From NCBI GenBank assembly GCA_041689995.1, contig JBDNFD010000140.1, positions 1 to 5,588 on the forward strand: a DNA stretch of 5,588 nucleotides, in the 5' to 3' direction. This document shows positions 1-5,501 of the stretch, in pieces (the first letter of the stretch is position 1; every line of letters begins with the position of its first letter). A program made the position numbers and the translations under genes. Below the pieces are notes generated by a model. It was not told the DNA's origin. It was given only the letters and a program-made list of their open reading frames with translations, and ran no database searches. The stretch comes from DASSWG01 sp041689995. Lineage in GTDB: Bacteria; Bacteroidota; Bacteroidia; Flavobacteriales; Flavobacteriaceae.

Positions 1-48
1 AAATCAGCGGAATTTGCGGGAGAAAAAATACGATCAGCGAGAGAAAAA

Positions 49-132
49 ATGGACGAAAACCAGATTTCATATAAAATAAGAGGTGCGATTTGTCCCGCAG
101 ATCTCGCGGATAACCGCAGAAAAATAAAATAA
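49..132 (+). pseudogene. 5'-end relic of a GxxExxY (PDDEXK_3) gene, copy 1
   Basis: An ATG at 49 opens a 27-codon frame ending TAA at 130-132. Its first residues, MDENQISYKIRGAI, match the usual N-terminus of GxxExxY proteins (Pfam PDDEXK_3), as I recall the family. The frame then passes straight into the repeat arm, giving CPADLADNRRKIK, which is simply translated palindrome. Intact family members run to roughly 120-130 residues and carry a GxxExxY motif plus a nuclease-like PD-(D/E)XK core; all of that is absent here. The family assignment rests on 14 residues, so it is a strong resemblance rather than proof. The relic is unlikely to have a function as a protein. Confidence 0.6.
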
Positions 133-190
133 AAATCAGCGTAAATCAGCGGAATTTGCGGGAGAAAAATACGATCAGCGGGAGAAAAAA

Positions 191-274
191 ATGGACGAAA
201 ACGAGATTTCATATAAAACTAAATGCGCGATTTGCCCCGCAGATCTCGCGGATAACCGCAGAAAAATAAAATAA
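191..274 (+). pseudogene. 5'-end relic of a GxxExxY (PDDEXK_3) gene, copy 2
   Basis: This is the second copy of the same 27-codon frame, exactly 142 bases downstream of the first. It begins MDENEISYKTKCAI and again runs into CPADLADNRRKIK and a stop at 272-274. Position 5 is E here (Q in copy 1), which is closer to the usual family N-terminus. Residues 10-12 read TKC instead of IRG, so this copy has drifted elsewhere. The coding part carries several of the differences between the two units, which fits a relic under no protein-level constraint. The junction to the right arm is the same in both copies, so the truncation came before the tandem duplication. Confidence 0.58.
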
Positions 275-344
275 AAATCAGCGGAAATCAGCGGAATTTG
301 CGGGAGAAAAAATACGATCAGCGAGAAAAAAAATATAAAACAGT

Positions 345-986
345 ATGGACTTTTTATCCGAAAAACTCACCGAATACATCGAAAACCATAGTCAGCCAGA
401 ACCAAAATTGCTGCAGGAACTCAATCGTGAAACCCATCAAAAAGTATTACAACCGCGCATGTTGAGCGGACATTTACAGGGACGGGTGTTGAGCATGATT
501 TCAAAACTGAAACAACCAAAAAACATCTTGGAAATAGGAACCTATACAGGATATTCCGCATTATGTTTGGCCGAGGGAATGCAGAAAGATGGTGAAATTC
601 ATACGATTGACATCAACGAAGAACTGAAAAGTCTTCAACGGAAATATTTTGATCGATCAAAATATGGAAAGCAAATTTTCCAACATACCGGGAATGCATT
701 GGAAATCATTCCCAATATTGAAAAGAAATTCGATTTGAGTTTTATTGATGCGGACAAAACAAATTATTGCAATTATTTTGAACTGATCGTTCCAAAGATG
801 AACCCTGGCGGCGTTATTTTAACCGACAATGTTTTGTGGAGCGGAAAAGTGGTGGAACCACTCAAAAAAGACGATACCGACACCCAAGGAATTATAGCAT
901 TCAACAAAATGGCGAATTCAGATGAGCGGGTTGAAAGTATTTTACTTCCCATTCGTGATGGAGTAATGATTTCGCGGGTGAAATAA
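345..986 (+). CDS. class I SAM-dependent O-methyltransferase (Methyltransf_3 family)
   Basis: The 213-residue protein has the full length usual for the family that includes caffeoyl-CoA O-methyltransferases and the bacterial tRNA enzyme TrmR/YrrM. Visible motifs are the SAM-binding motif I ILEIGTYTGYSALCLAEG (61-78), the acidic end of strand 2 in HTIDINEE (86-93), FIDADKTNY (133-141), and GGVILTDNVLWSGKVV (155-170). D135, D161 and N162 match the divalent-metal ligands known in this family, so metal-dependent catalysis is expected in the cytoplasm. The substrate cannot be read from sequence; a hydroxylated tRNA wobble uridine or a small catechol-like molecule are both possible. The start at 345 gives the expected N-terminus MDFLSEKLTEYI. 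No Shine-Dalgarno is seen. The 142-bp repeat array ends 10 bases upstream, so the promoter is either inside or beyond the repeats; I found no TAnnTTTG box nearby. Confidence 0.95.
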   Translation: MDFLSEKLTEYIENHSQPEPKLLQELNRETHQKVLQPRMLSGHLQGRVLSMISKLKQPKNILEIGTYTGYSALCLAEGMQKDGEIHTIDINEELKSLQRKYFDRSKYGKQIFQHTGNALEIIPNIEKKFDLSFIDADKTNYCNYFELIVPKMNPGGVILTDNVLWSGKVVEPLKKDDTDTQGIIAFNKMANSDERVESILLPIRDGVMISRVK

Positions 987-994
987 GAAAAACC

Positions 995-1002
995 TATTTT
1001 TG
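995..1002 (+). promoter_or_regulatory. Bacteroidetes -7 promoter box for the gene at 1028
   Basis: TATTTTTG fits the TAnnTTTG consensus of the primary Bacteroidetes sigma factor exactly and lies 25 bases before the ATG at 1028. A weak TTTCG at 970-974 could serve as the -33 element with a 20-base spacer. It suggests the downstream gene is transcribed separately from the methyltransferase. Confidence 0.5.
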
Positions 1003-1027
1003 GATAAAATTGCTAAATTAAAAACCC

Positions 1028-1486
1028 ATGCATCCCTATCTCCCACATCTACTCTCAGATATCGTGAACGCACATCGAAGCAAAGAACCCTTAATTTCTG
1101 AAATGATAGAATCCCTTGATGAAACCGAAGCATTCAAAAAACATATCGAAGAGGTGGAACGCTACATTAGCGGCGAAGGTTATGAGCACGATTTTGGTTA
1201 TTATTGTGATTTAAAGTCATTGGATTTTCCACCAGCGGAGCAATTTACAGATAATGAAAAAACCCAAGTATTCGAAGCTTTCCAAAAAATGCTTTCCACT
1301 TGGAACGCAAGCATGGATTTTCCAGAAAAGCTTCCATCGAACCTTCGCTATGAATTTATGGTTGAAATATTGAACGAGAAGTTCATCCCGATGGACAAAG
1401 GTTTCATTACTTTTGACTTTTGTGATGGATATGCCCCAGATTGCGGTTTCAAAGAATATTGTCGTTGTCGCGAATATTGGAACTAA
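1028..1486 (+). CDS. hypothetical protein with cysteine-rich C-terminus
   Basis: This is a 152-residue, mostly acidic soluble protein with no signal peptide or membrane segment. I do not recognise a named domain, but its general form resembles uncharacterised proteins seen in Flavobacteriaceae. The N-terminal half looks helical (HLLSDIVNAHRSKEPLISEMIESL, then EAFKKHIEEVERYISG). The C-terminus, from about residue 128, is compact and rich in cysteine and aromatic residues: FDFCDGYAPDCGF followed by KEYCRCREYWN. Cysteines lie at 60, 132, 139, 145 and 147, a spacing that could hold a metal ion or disulfides, though this is inference. The gene starts 41 bases after the methyltransferase and has its own -7 box at 995-1002. 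It is convergent with the tatA-like gene. Confidence 0.82.
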   Translation: MHPYLPHLLSDIVNAHRSKEPLISEMIESLDETEAFKKHIEEVERYISGEGYEHDFGYYCDLKSLDFPPAEQFTDNEKTQVFEAFQKMLSTWNASMDFPEKLPSNLRYEFMVEILNEKFIPMDKGFITFDFCDGYAPDCGFKEYCRCREYWN

Positions 1487-1520
1487 AAATCATCTATGAA
1501 ATGGTAAATAAGCAAATAAG

Positions 1521-1552
1521 ATTCCCGCCTTCGTAGGAATTTAGAAATTCCG
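1521..1552. repeat. short interspersed-type palindrome between convergent genes
   Basis: ATTCCCGCCTTCGTAGGAAT (1521-1540) folds as a hairpin: a five-base ATTCC/GGAAT stem, one mismatch, two inner pairs (one wobble) and a CTTC loop. It overlaps a second inverted repeat GGAATTTAGAAATTCC (1537-1552) that enters the last codons of tatA. The ATTCCYGCCTTCGYRGGAAT form is a common bacterial dispersed repeat type. On the minus strand it is followed by a moderately T-rich stretch, so it might also help end tatA transcription. Confidence 0.4.
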
Positions 1553-1831
1553 TTTGACAGGACCAGTTATTTTTTCAATATCCTCTTTTACCTTTTTGAC
1601 CTCATCGGTAATACTTTTAGTCGTGTCGTCCCGAAATTCGGAGCCGCGATCGGCACTCTTTGTAATTTCAGATTTGATATCGTTTGTGGCATTTTTTACC
1701 ATTCGTATCCCTTTCCCCAAACTACGGGCAATATCAGGGATTTTCTCGGCACCAAAAAGCAGTAAGGCAGCAAAAAGCACGAATGCAATTTCGCCTCCGC
1801 CCATACCAAATATTAAAGAAAATGTATGCAT
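1541..1831 (-). CDS. tatA: Sec-independent (twin-arginine) translocase subunit TatA
   Basis: With the start at 1831 the product is 96 residues, normal for TatA/E. It opens with a short periplasmic tail ending GMGGGEI, then one membrane helix (about 14-27, IAFVLFAALLLF), the hallmark FG hinge (F26-G27), and the amphipathic helix AEKIPDIARSLGKGIRMVK (28-46). A charged, probably flexible tail follows (DEVKKVKEDIEKI). TatA multimers form the membrane pore for folded proteins brought by TatBC. No tatC lies in the window. TatB is a less likely identity because the protein is short and has no proline-rich tail. The frame extends six codons upstream (to 1849), but a perfect -7 box at 1836-1843 lies within that extension, so I favour MHTFSLIFG. 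MGGGEIAF at 1804 is the other candidate start. Confidence 0.9.
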   Translation of the reverse strand: MHTFSLIFGMGGGEIAFVLFAALLLFGAEKIPDIARSLGKGIRMVKNATNDIKSEITKSADRGSEFRDDTTKSITDEVKKVKEDIEKITGPVKRNF

Positions 1832-1835
1832 ACGA

Positions 1836-1843
1836 CAAAAGTA
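1836..1843 (-). promoter_or_regulatory. -7 promoter box for tatA
   Basis: Read on the minus strand, TACTTTTG is an exact TAnnTTTG match and ends only four bases before the ATG at 1831. Transcription would then start at or very near that ATG. This implies either a nearly leaderless tatA message or use of the ATG at 1804. No clear -33 element is seen. Confidence 0.5.
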
Positions 1844-1977
1844 CTTCAAAATTAAACCAAAAAGTAAAAGCTATTGTTAAAAACTTCTTCTTGAAACTTT
1901 TATTTTTTATACCCGATTTAGGTGGAATAAATTCCCGATAAACAATTTATGGTATTATTCATCTTCAAAGTTTTACT

Positions 1978-4230
1978 CTATTCCTTCCAACTATTGTTTT
2001 TCATATTTACGTCGGCAGTTTGCAGATATGGATCTAGTTGAACCGAAATAATTTTCTTTTGTGTCGCTAAAATTTTGCTGGCTTCATCCGGATTTTTACG
2101 CCAGATTTGAACCGGATAAGTCATTGTTTTTGAGGTGCCATCTTCAAAATTATATTGAACGATGATCGGCATTGGCAACTTTCCAGGTTTTTCAAATACA
2201 ACTTCATATAAATAATTCGGAATTGTCATTTTTGCCTGTTCTTCGTTCGAATAATTCTTCTCTATATAAGTTTTGAAATCTGGAGCGTTTTGATAGAAAT
2301 TGTCCGGTGCTTTGTCTGTTTCACTAAAATAAACCAAATCCTTAGCCCATTTTGAAGCTTCCGGATCGGTCACTCCATAAGCTTTCAAAATTGATTTTCC
2401 TTCTTCCGAAGGCTTATCGCTGAGTGCGTAAAGATTCACTTCTTTAATACCAATATCCACAAAATCAGTGCGGTAGAACCATCCACGCCAGAACCAATCC
2501 AAATCAGTTCCCGAGGCATCTTCCATGGTACGGAAGAAATCTTCTGGCGTCGGATGTTTAAACATCCATCTGTTGGCATAGGTTTTAAACGCATAATCAA
2601 AAAGTTCCGGTCCCAAAATAGTTTCCCGCAAAATATTCAATCCGGCAGCGACTTTTCCGTAGGCATTGTTTCCAAGTTGATAAACATTTTCCGGATTTGA
2701 CATAATTGGTGTCATATATTTCTGGTTGCCTTTCATATAATCCACTATTAATTCGGCATCACCACGATCTACGGGAAATCGGTTCAACGGCGCAATTGCT
2801 TCTGGATAGGTTTCACCGAAACTCAACTGTGTCAAATATTCCAAAAAGGTATTTAGACCTTCATCGAACCAGCCCCATTGGCGCTCATCACTGTTCACAA
2901 TCATCGGAAAAAAATTATGGCCCACTTCATGGATAATTACATCTATCATTCCAAATTTGAGGTCTTCGCTGTAGGTTCCATCGGCATTCGGGCGTCCATA
3001 ATTCCAACATATCATCGGATATTCCATTCCCTGATTTTGCGCATGAACTGCAATCGCTTTGGGATAAGGGTAAGTGAACGTGTATTTACTATAAGTTTTT
3101 AAGGTTTGCTCAATCGCTTTGGTCGCATATTCGCCCCATAACGGATTTCCTTCTTTTGGATACATCGCGATCGCCATCACTTCACGGTCATTGACCTTGG
3201 TGTTTTTCATTTCCAAAATAAATTTTCTGGAGGTGGAAAAAGCAAAATCCCGAACCATGTCTGCTTTGAATTTCCAGGTTTTGGTTTTGTCCTTATCCGG
3301 TTTCTTGGATTCGTTTTGTTCAGCTTCTTTTTGAGTAACGATCAATACGGGTTTATCAAATGATTTCTTTGCTTGCACATATCGGTCCATCATTTTTTGC
3401 GAATAAACCTCTTTGCGGTTTTGCAAACTTCCCGTAGCTTCCAAAATGTGATCAGCCGGAACCGTAATGTTCACCTCATAACTGCCAAAAGGAAGTGCAA
3501 ATTCGCCATCGCCCCAAAATTGATGATTTTGCCAACCTTCTTTGTCATTATAAACCGCCATCCGTGGAAAAAATTGAGCGATTACGTATAAATTATTATC
3601 GTGCTCTTCGAAATGTTCAAAGCCCGAACGGCCGTCAACTTCCATATAGTTATTAATATTGTACCACCATTTTATGGAGAAATCAAAGCTCTCGCCGGCT
3701 TTTAAAGGTCGGTCCAAATTAATTCGCATCATTGTAAAATTAACGGTGTAGTCCAAAGCTTTCCCATTATGTGAAACCTCTTCCAACTTAAATCCGCCAT
3801 CATAGGTGTTTTCGGTCATATGATCGGCAACAAAACTGGAAGGACGTGAAAATGGCCGGATTTCATCTGAATTTCTTTCAGCCGCCGGACTTTCTTTTGA
3901 GCGAATATTTTGGTCAAGTTGAATCCATAAATAGTCCAAATCATCTGGGGAATTATTGGTATAGGTTATGGTTTCGTATCCGTATAATTTCTGATTTTCA
4001 TCATTTAATTTGATATCCATAACGTAATCCGCCGTATTTTGGTAATAAGCCGGGCCTGGAGCTCCAGAAGCGGTGCGATATTGATTTGGCGTGGCAAAAG
4101 TTCCATAAAGTTGCCGAAAATAATTTTCATTTGCATGTCCCGTAGAATCCTGATTCTGGGGTTTCTGGGCGAAAATTGAAAAGAAAAACAGCATGAAAAA
4201 AGCCGTCACACCAATTTTTAAAAACTTCAT
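1978..4230 (-). CDS. secreted M1-family zinc metallopeptidase
   Basis: The 750-residue protein begins with a signal peptide (MKFLKIGVTAFFMLFFFSIFAQ, cleavage probably near residue 21), so it is exported. The N-terminal part (about 60-300) is the beta-rich M1 saddle domain. The catalytic domain shows HEVGH at 434-438, then 18 residues and E457, which is the M1 zinc signature HEXXH-X18-E. QGMEYP (400-404 region) takes the place of the GAMEN exopeptidase loop, and Y524 in NNAYGKVAAG is the likely transition-state tyrosine. The tail (about 590-750) appears to be a C-terminal beta region. No type IX secretion C-terminal domain is evident, so the product is probably periplasmic or otherwise envelope-associated. 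The likely role is trimming peptides for nutrition. It is transcribed away from the membrane-protein gene at 4373 and ends 146 bases before tatA. Confidence 0.95.
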   Translation of the reverse strand: MKFLKIGVTAFFMLFFFSIFAQKPQNQDSTGHANENYFRQLYGTFATPNQYRTASGAPGPAYYQNTADYVMDIKLNDENQKLYGYETITYTNNSPDDLDYLWIQLDQNIRSKESPAAERNSDEIRPFSRPSSFVADHMTENTYDGGFKLEEVSHNGKALDYTVNFTMMRINLDRPLKAGESFDFSIKWWYNINNYMEVDGRSGFEHFEEHDNNLYVIAQFFPRMAVYNDKEGWQNHQFWGDGEFALPFGSYEVNITVPADHILEATGSLQNRKEVYSQKMMDRYVQAKKSFDKPVLIVTQKEAEQNESKKPDKDKTKTWKFKADMVRDFAFSTSRKFILEMKNTKVNDREVMAIAMYPKEGNPLWGEYATKAIEQTLKTYSKYTFTYPYPKAIAVHAQNQGMEYPMICWNYGRPNADGTYSEDLKFGMIDVIIHEVGHNFFPMIVNSDERQWGWFDEGLNTFLEYLTQLSFGETYPEAIAPLNRFPVDRGDAELIVDYMKGNQKYMTPIMSNPENVYQLGNNAYGKVAAGLNILRETILGPELFDYAFKTYANRWMFKHPTPEDFFRTMEDASGTDLDWFWRGWFYRTDFVDIGIKEVNLYALSDKPSEEGKSILKAYGVTDPEASKWAKDLVYFSETDKAPDNFYQNAPDFKTYIEKNYSNEEQAKMTIPNYLYEVVFEKPGKLPMPIIVQYNFEDGTSKTMTYPVQIWRKNPDEASKILATQKKIISVQLDPYLQTADVNMKNNSWKE

Positions 4231-4253
4231 ATCGCATTTTTTAAATTAAGTCG

Positions 4254-4282
4254 CTAATTTACGAATTAAACGGAAAATCAAA
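4254..4282 (-). promoter_or_regulatory. candidate promoter for the M1 peptidase
   Basis: On the minus strand, TTTG (4279-4282) is followed after 17 bases by TAAATTAG (4254-4261), a six-of-eight or better fit to the -33/-7 Bacteroidetes promoter. The -7 box ends 23 bases before the ATG at 4230. The match is imperfect at the last two positions. Confidence 0.4.
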
Positions 4283-4320
4283 TTTTAAAACCCTTGAATT
4301 TGACAACAAATGCAGTTATC

Positions 4321-4350
4321 TTGTTATGGATTATATTCTTTGTACTTTTG
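4321..4350 (+). promoter_or_regulatory. promoter for the small membrane protein gene
   Basis: TTG (4321-4323), 19 bases, then TACTTTTG (4343-4350) is a well-spaced Bacteroidetes -33/-7 pair with an exact -7 box. It lies downstream of the upstream in-frame ATG at 4310, so the message should begin around 4355 and the true start should be the ATG at 4373. Confidence 0.6.
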
Positions 4351-4372
4351 TGAAAATCCGAAGAAAAGGAAG

Positions 4373-4639
4373 ATGGAAAAGATTGCACGAAAAAAATGGA
4401 TTGACCGCCTATGCGGATTATTATTACTTTTGATTTTAATTGGAATTGGAACGGGTTTTTTCTTACGTTCCACCGATGAAACTGCCCTTGGCGACAAATT
4501 TATTGGATTCAGCATATTGTGTTTTGTTTTCGTTCTGATGCCGATTTTTTTGGTTCATAGATGGCGGGGAAAACGCTTGCAAGATTATACTTTAACAAAA
4601 GAAAACATGGAACGAATGCGCGATAAACGGATCGATTAA
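4373..4639 (+). CDS. small two-helix inner-membrane protein, function unknown
   Basis: The 88-residue product has a basic N-terminus (MEKIARKKWIDR), a first membrane helix at about 12-31 (LCGLLLLLILIGIGTGFFL), a loop RSTDETALGDK, a second helix at about 43-62 (FIGFSILCFVFVLMPIFLV) and a charged tail HRWRGKRLQDYTLTKENMERMR. I do not recognise a named family; similar small proteins are, as far as I recall, common hypotheticals in Flavobacteriaceae. The ATG at 4373 is preferred to the in-frame ATG at 4310 because the promoter lies between them and AAGGAAG precedes it. The extra 21 residues of the longer frame (MQLSCYGLYSLYF...) are not protein-like. The gene is divergent from the M1 peptidase. 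Confidence 0.8.
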   Translation: MEKIARKKWIDRLCGLLLLLILIGIGTGFFLRSTDETALGDKFIGFSILCFVFVLMPIFLVHRWRGKRLQDYTLTKENMERMRDKRID

Positions 4640-4705
4640 AATTCTTTCGCCCGTTTTCTGAAAAAAAATTACGCATTCCCATTAACCCATGTTCTTTTTT
4701 AATCG

Positions 4706-4713
4706 TATGTTTG
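4706..4713 (+). promoter_or_regulatory. -7 promoter box for the cold-shock gene
   Basis: TATGTTTG is an exact TAnnTTTG match 28 bases before the ATG at 4742. The resulting leader would be only about 20-25 bases and very A/T-rich. The long structured leader of E. coli cspA is therefore absent. No convincing -33 element is seen. Confidence 0.55.
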
Positions 4714-4741
4714 TCATACTATTAATTTTTATAATCTTACA

Positions 4742-4939
4742 ATGGAAGGTACAGTTAAATTTTTCAATGAATCCAAAGGATATGGATTTATTACCAACGA
4801 CGAAACAGGCAAGGACATTTTTGTTCATGTAACAGGACTAAATGGAAAGTCTTTGAACGAAGGCGACAAAGTGGAATACGTGGAAGAAGAAGGAAGGAAA
4901 GGATTGACCGCGACACAAGTGCACCTAATCCAGGAATAA
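4742..4939 (+). CDS. cold-shock-domain protein, CspA family
   Basis: The 65-residue protein is a complete single cold-shock domain, a five-stranded OB fold that binds single-stranded RNA and DNA. It opens MEGTVKFFNESKGYGFIT with the RNP1-type KGYGFI (12-17) and continues with the RNP2-type DIFVHV (25-30). In the second motif the usual FVHFS reads FVHVT, a mild variation. The acidic ending VEYVEEEGRKGLTATQVHLI is typical. Such proteins melt RNA secondary structure in the cytoplasm and help translation and growth at low temperature, though many are constitutive. The gene is monocistronic: it has its own -7 box and a strong terminator 26 bases after the stop codon. Confidence 0.97.
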   Translation: MEGTVKFFNESKGYGFITNDETGKDIFVHVTGLNGKSLNEGDKVEYVEEEGRKGLTATQVHLIQE

Positions 4940-4964
4940 TATATTTTATTATTTAAACTTTGTG

Positions 4965-5004
4965 AAACCGTTCCGATATTATTTCGGGACGGTTTTTTAT
5001 TTTT
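4965..5004 (+). terminator. rho-independent terminator of the cold-shock gene
   Basis: AAACCGTTCCGA (4965-4976) pairs with TCGGGACGGTTT (4984-4995) in a 12-bp stem containing one T-G wobble, closed by the seven-base loop TATTATT. The stem runs into TTTTTTATTTTT (4993-5004). Read on the minus strand the stem is not followed by a T-tract, so it probably acts only on the plus strand. Confidence 0.93.
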
Positions 5005-5024
5005 CCATTGGTGAAAGTAAAGTT

Positions 5025-5222
5025 TCAGAATACATAAAATACCACAATAAAAACCATAAAAAATAAAACGACCACTATTCCAAAGCAACCTTTGCTCAGC
5101 ATGCGTCCAATTTTCTGATTGCGACCACTTCGCGTCAACGGAATTCCTATTTTGCGGGACAAATTTGATTTGACACGTGAAATTCCGAGCAGCCTTTTCC
5201 ATGAAAATCCACCTCTGTTCAT
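5025..5222 (-). CDS. small basic protein with C-terminal membrane helix, function unknown
   Basis: The 65-residue product has two distinct parts. Residues 1-44 are strongly basic (GFSWKRLLGISRVKSNLSRKIGIPLTRSGRNQKIGR), and residues 45-65 (CFGIVVVLFFMVFIVVFYVF) are a hydrophobic helix. The SWKR..GI and KIGIPLTRSGR..K.GR words resemble small uncharacterised Bacteroidetes proteins as I recall them, which supports a real gene, but I cannot name a function. A tail-anchored or small envelope protein with a nucleic-acid- or lipid-contacting basic face is possible. It is convergent with the cold-shock gene. The competing overlapping frame (4825-5202, minus) runs antisense through that gene and is not credible. 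Confidence 0.72.
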   Translation of the reverse strand: MNRGGFSWKRLLGISRVKSNLSRKIGIPLTRSGRNQKIGRMLSKGCFGIVVVLFFMVFIVVFYVF

Positions 5223-5325
5223 TTTGTTATTTTGTTTTTTTTATTTCATTGTAATTTACAAAAAAATTTAAAAAAAGGAAGTGCATGATATGCAACCTTA
5301 TAGATAGTGTGAGATTATTTAAATT
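5223..5325. other. AT-rich intergenic stretch left of the CRISPR remnant
   Basis: No gene is seen here. The stretch holds long A and T runs, probably the promoter of the minus-strand gene at 5222 (a weak TAAATTAC box upstream on that strand), and a 13-base palindrome TGCATGATATGCA (5282-5294). No further CRISPR repeat is found one repeat-spacer period to the left of 5326. Confidence 0.5.
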
Positions 5326-5447
5326 TTTCAATTCCAATCATGGTTGGGACTCATTGATATCCAATAGGTTCGATTAAAACAAGTGTTTATATCCATCATC
5401 AGGCCATACGCAAGATGATTTCAATTCCAAAATGGTGCGATTAAAAG
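5326..5447 (-). CRISPR. decayed CRISPR array remnant: two repeats, one spacer
   Basis: A 30-base unit at 5418-5447 begins ATTTCAATTCC and ends GGTGCGATTAAAAG. A second unit ends GGTTCGATTAAAAC at 5380, and its front part TTTCAATTCCAA lies at 5326-5337 (12 bases identical to 5419-5430). The two units are separated by 37 bases (5381-5417), a normal spacer length. Read on the minus strand the repeat starts CTTTTAATCGCACC and ends TGGAATTGAAAT. This is the form of many subtype I-B-type repeats, whose crRNA 5' handle is close to ATTGAAAC, so transcription would run right to left. The left repeat is split by about 27 bases. No cas gene is in the window. Two repeats are little evidence, but the length, ends and spacing all agree. 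Confidence 0.6.
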
Positions 5448-5471
5448 TATAGAGGTCGCTATTTAGTTTCA

Positions 5472-5479
5472 TATCTTTG
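5472..5479 (+). promoter_or_regulatory. -7 promoter box for the transposase
   Basis: TATCTTTG is an exact TAnnTTTG match 22 bases before the ATG at 5502. AAGGG at 5492-5496 may act as a ribosome binding site. No clear -33 element is present. Confidence 0.5.
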
Positions 5480-5501
5480 CAACCAATAAATAAGGGATAT
5501 T

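Larger units (their letters stand above)
1..334. repeat. 142-bp tandem repeat array, two full units and one partial
   Basis: The segment AAATCAGCGGAATTTGCGGG starts at 1, 143 and 285, giving an exact period of 142 bases. Units 1 (1-142) and 2 (143-284) are nearly identical, with a few substitutions and a compensating one-A indel pair. Unit 3 (285-334) matches unit 1 at 49 of 50 positions and then stops. Each unit has a left arm of CAGCG/TGCGGG words, an A-rich stretch, a short reading frame starting ATGGACGAAAAC, and a right arm with GCAGAT, GCGGAT and GCAGA words spaced 9-10 bases apart. The right arm of one unit and the left arm of the next form imperfect inverted repeats (about 94-162 and 236-304, closed by CCCGC/GCGGG). 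Words of this CGCAGAT/ATCAGCG type are familiar as interspersed repeats in Bacteroidetes genomes. The array may continue left of the window. Confidence 0.93.

Noticed and set aside
1..334. CRISPR array reading of the left repeats
   Set aside because: The period is 142 bases and the whole unit is repeated, including the would-be spacer, so there are no unique spacers between short repeats.
942..1133. Minus-strand 63-codon frame across two genes
   Set aside because: It overlaps the end of the methyltransferase and the start of the hypothetical gene on the opposite strand, and its product shows no recognisable feature.
1554..1880. Plus-strand 108-codon frame
   Set aside because: It is antisense to tatA, whose translation shows a clear TatA helix, FG hinge and amphipathic helix; the plus-strand product has no recognisable features.
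1850..1977. Terminator or operon link between the M1 peptidase and tatA
   Set aside because: Only a weak GGAATTTATTCC palindrome is present with no following T-tract on the minus strand, and tatA has its own -7 box, so neither a terminator nor co-transcription can be supported.
2706..3591. Several plus-strand frames of 71-76 codons
   Set aside because: All lie within the M1 peptidase gene on the opposite strand and are by-products of its codon usage.
4310..4372. Longer start for the small membrane protein
   Set aside because: A well-spaced promoter (4321-4350) lies inside this extension, and its residues do not look like a signal peptide or a conserved N-terminus.
4825..5202. Minus-strand 125-codon frame
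   Set aside because: It runs antisense through the cold-shock gene and its terminator, and overlaps the more protein-like 65-residue frame at 5025-5222.
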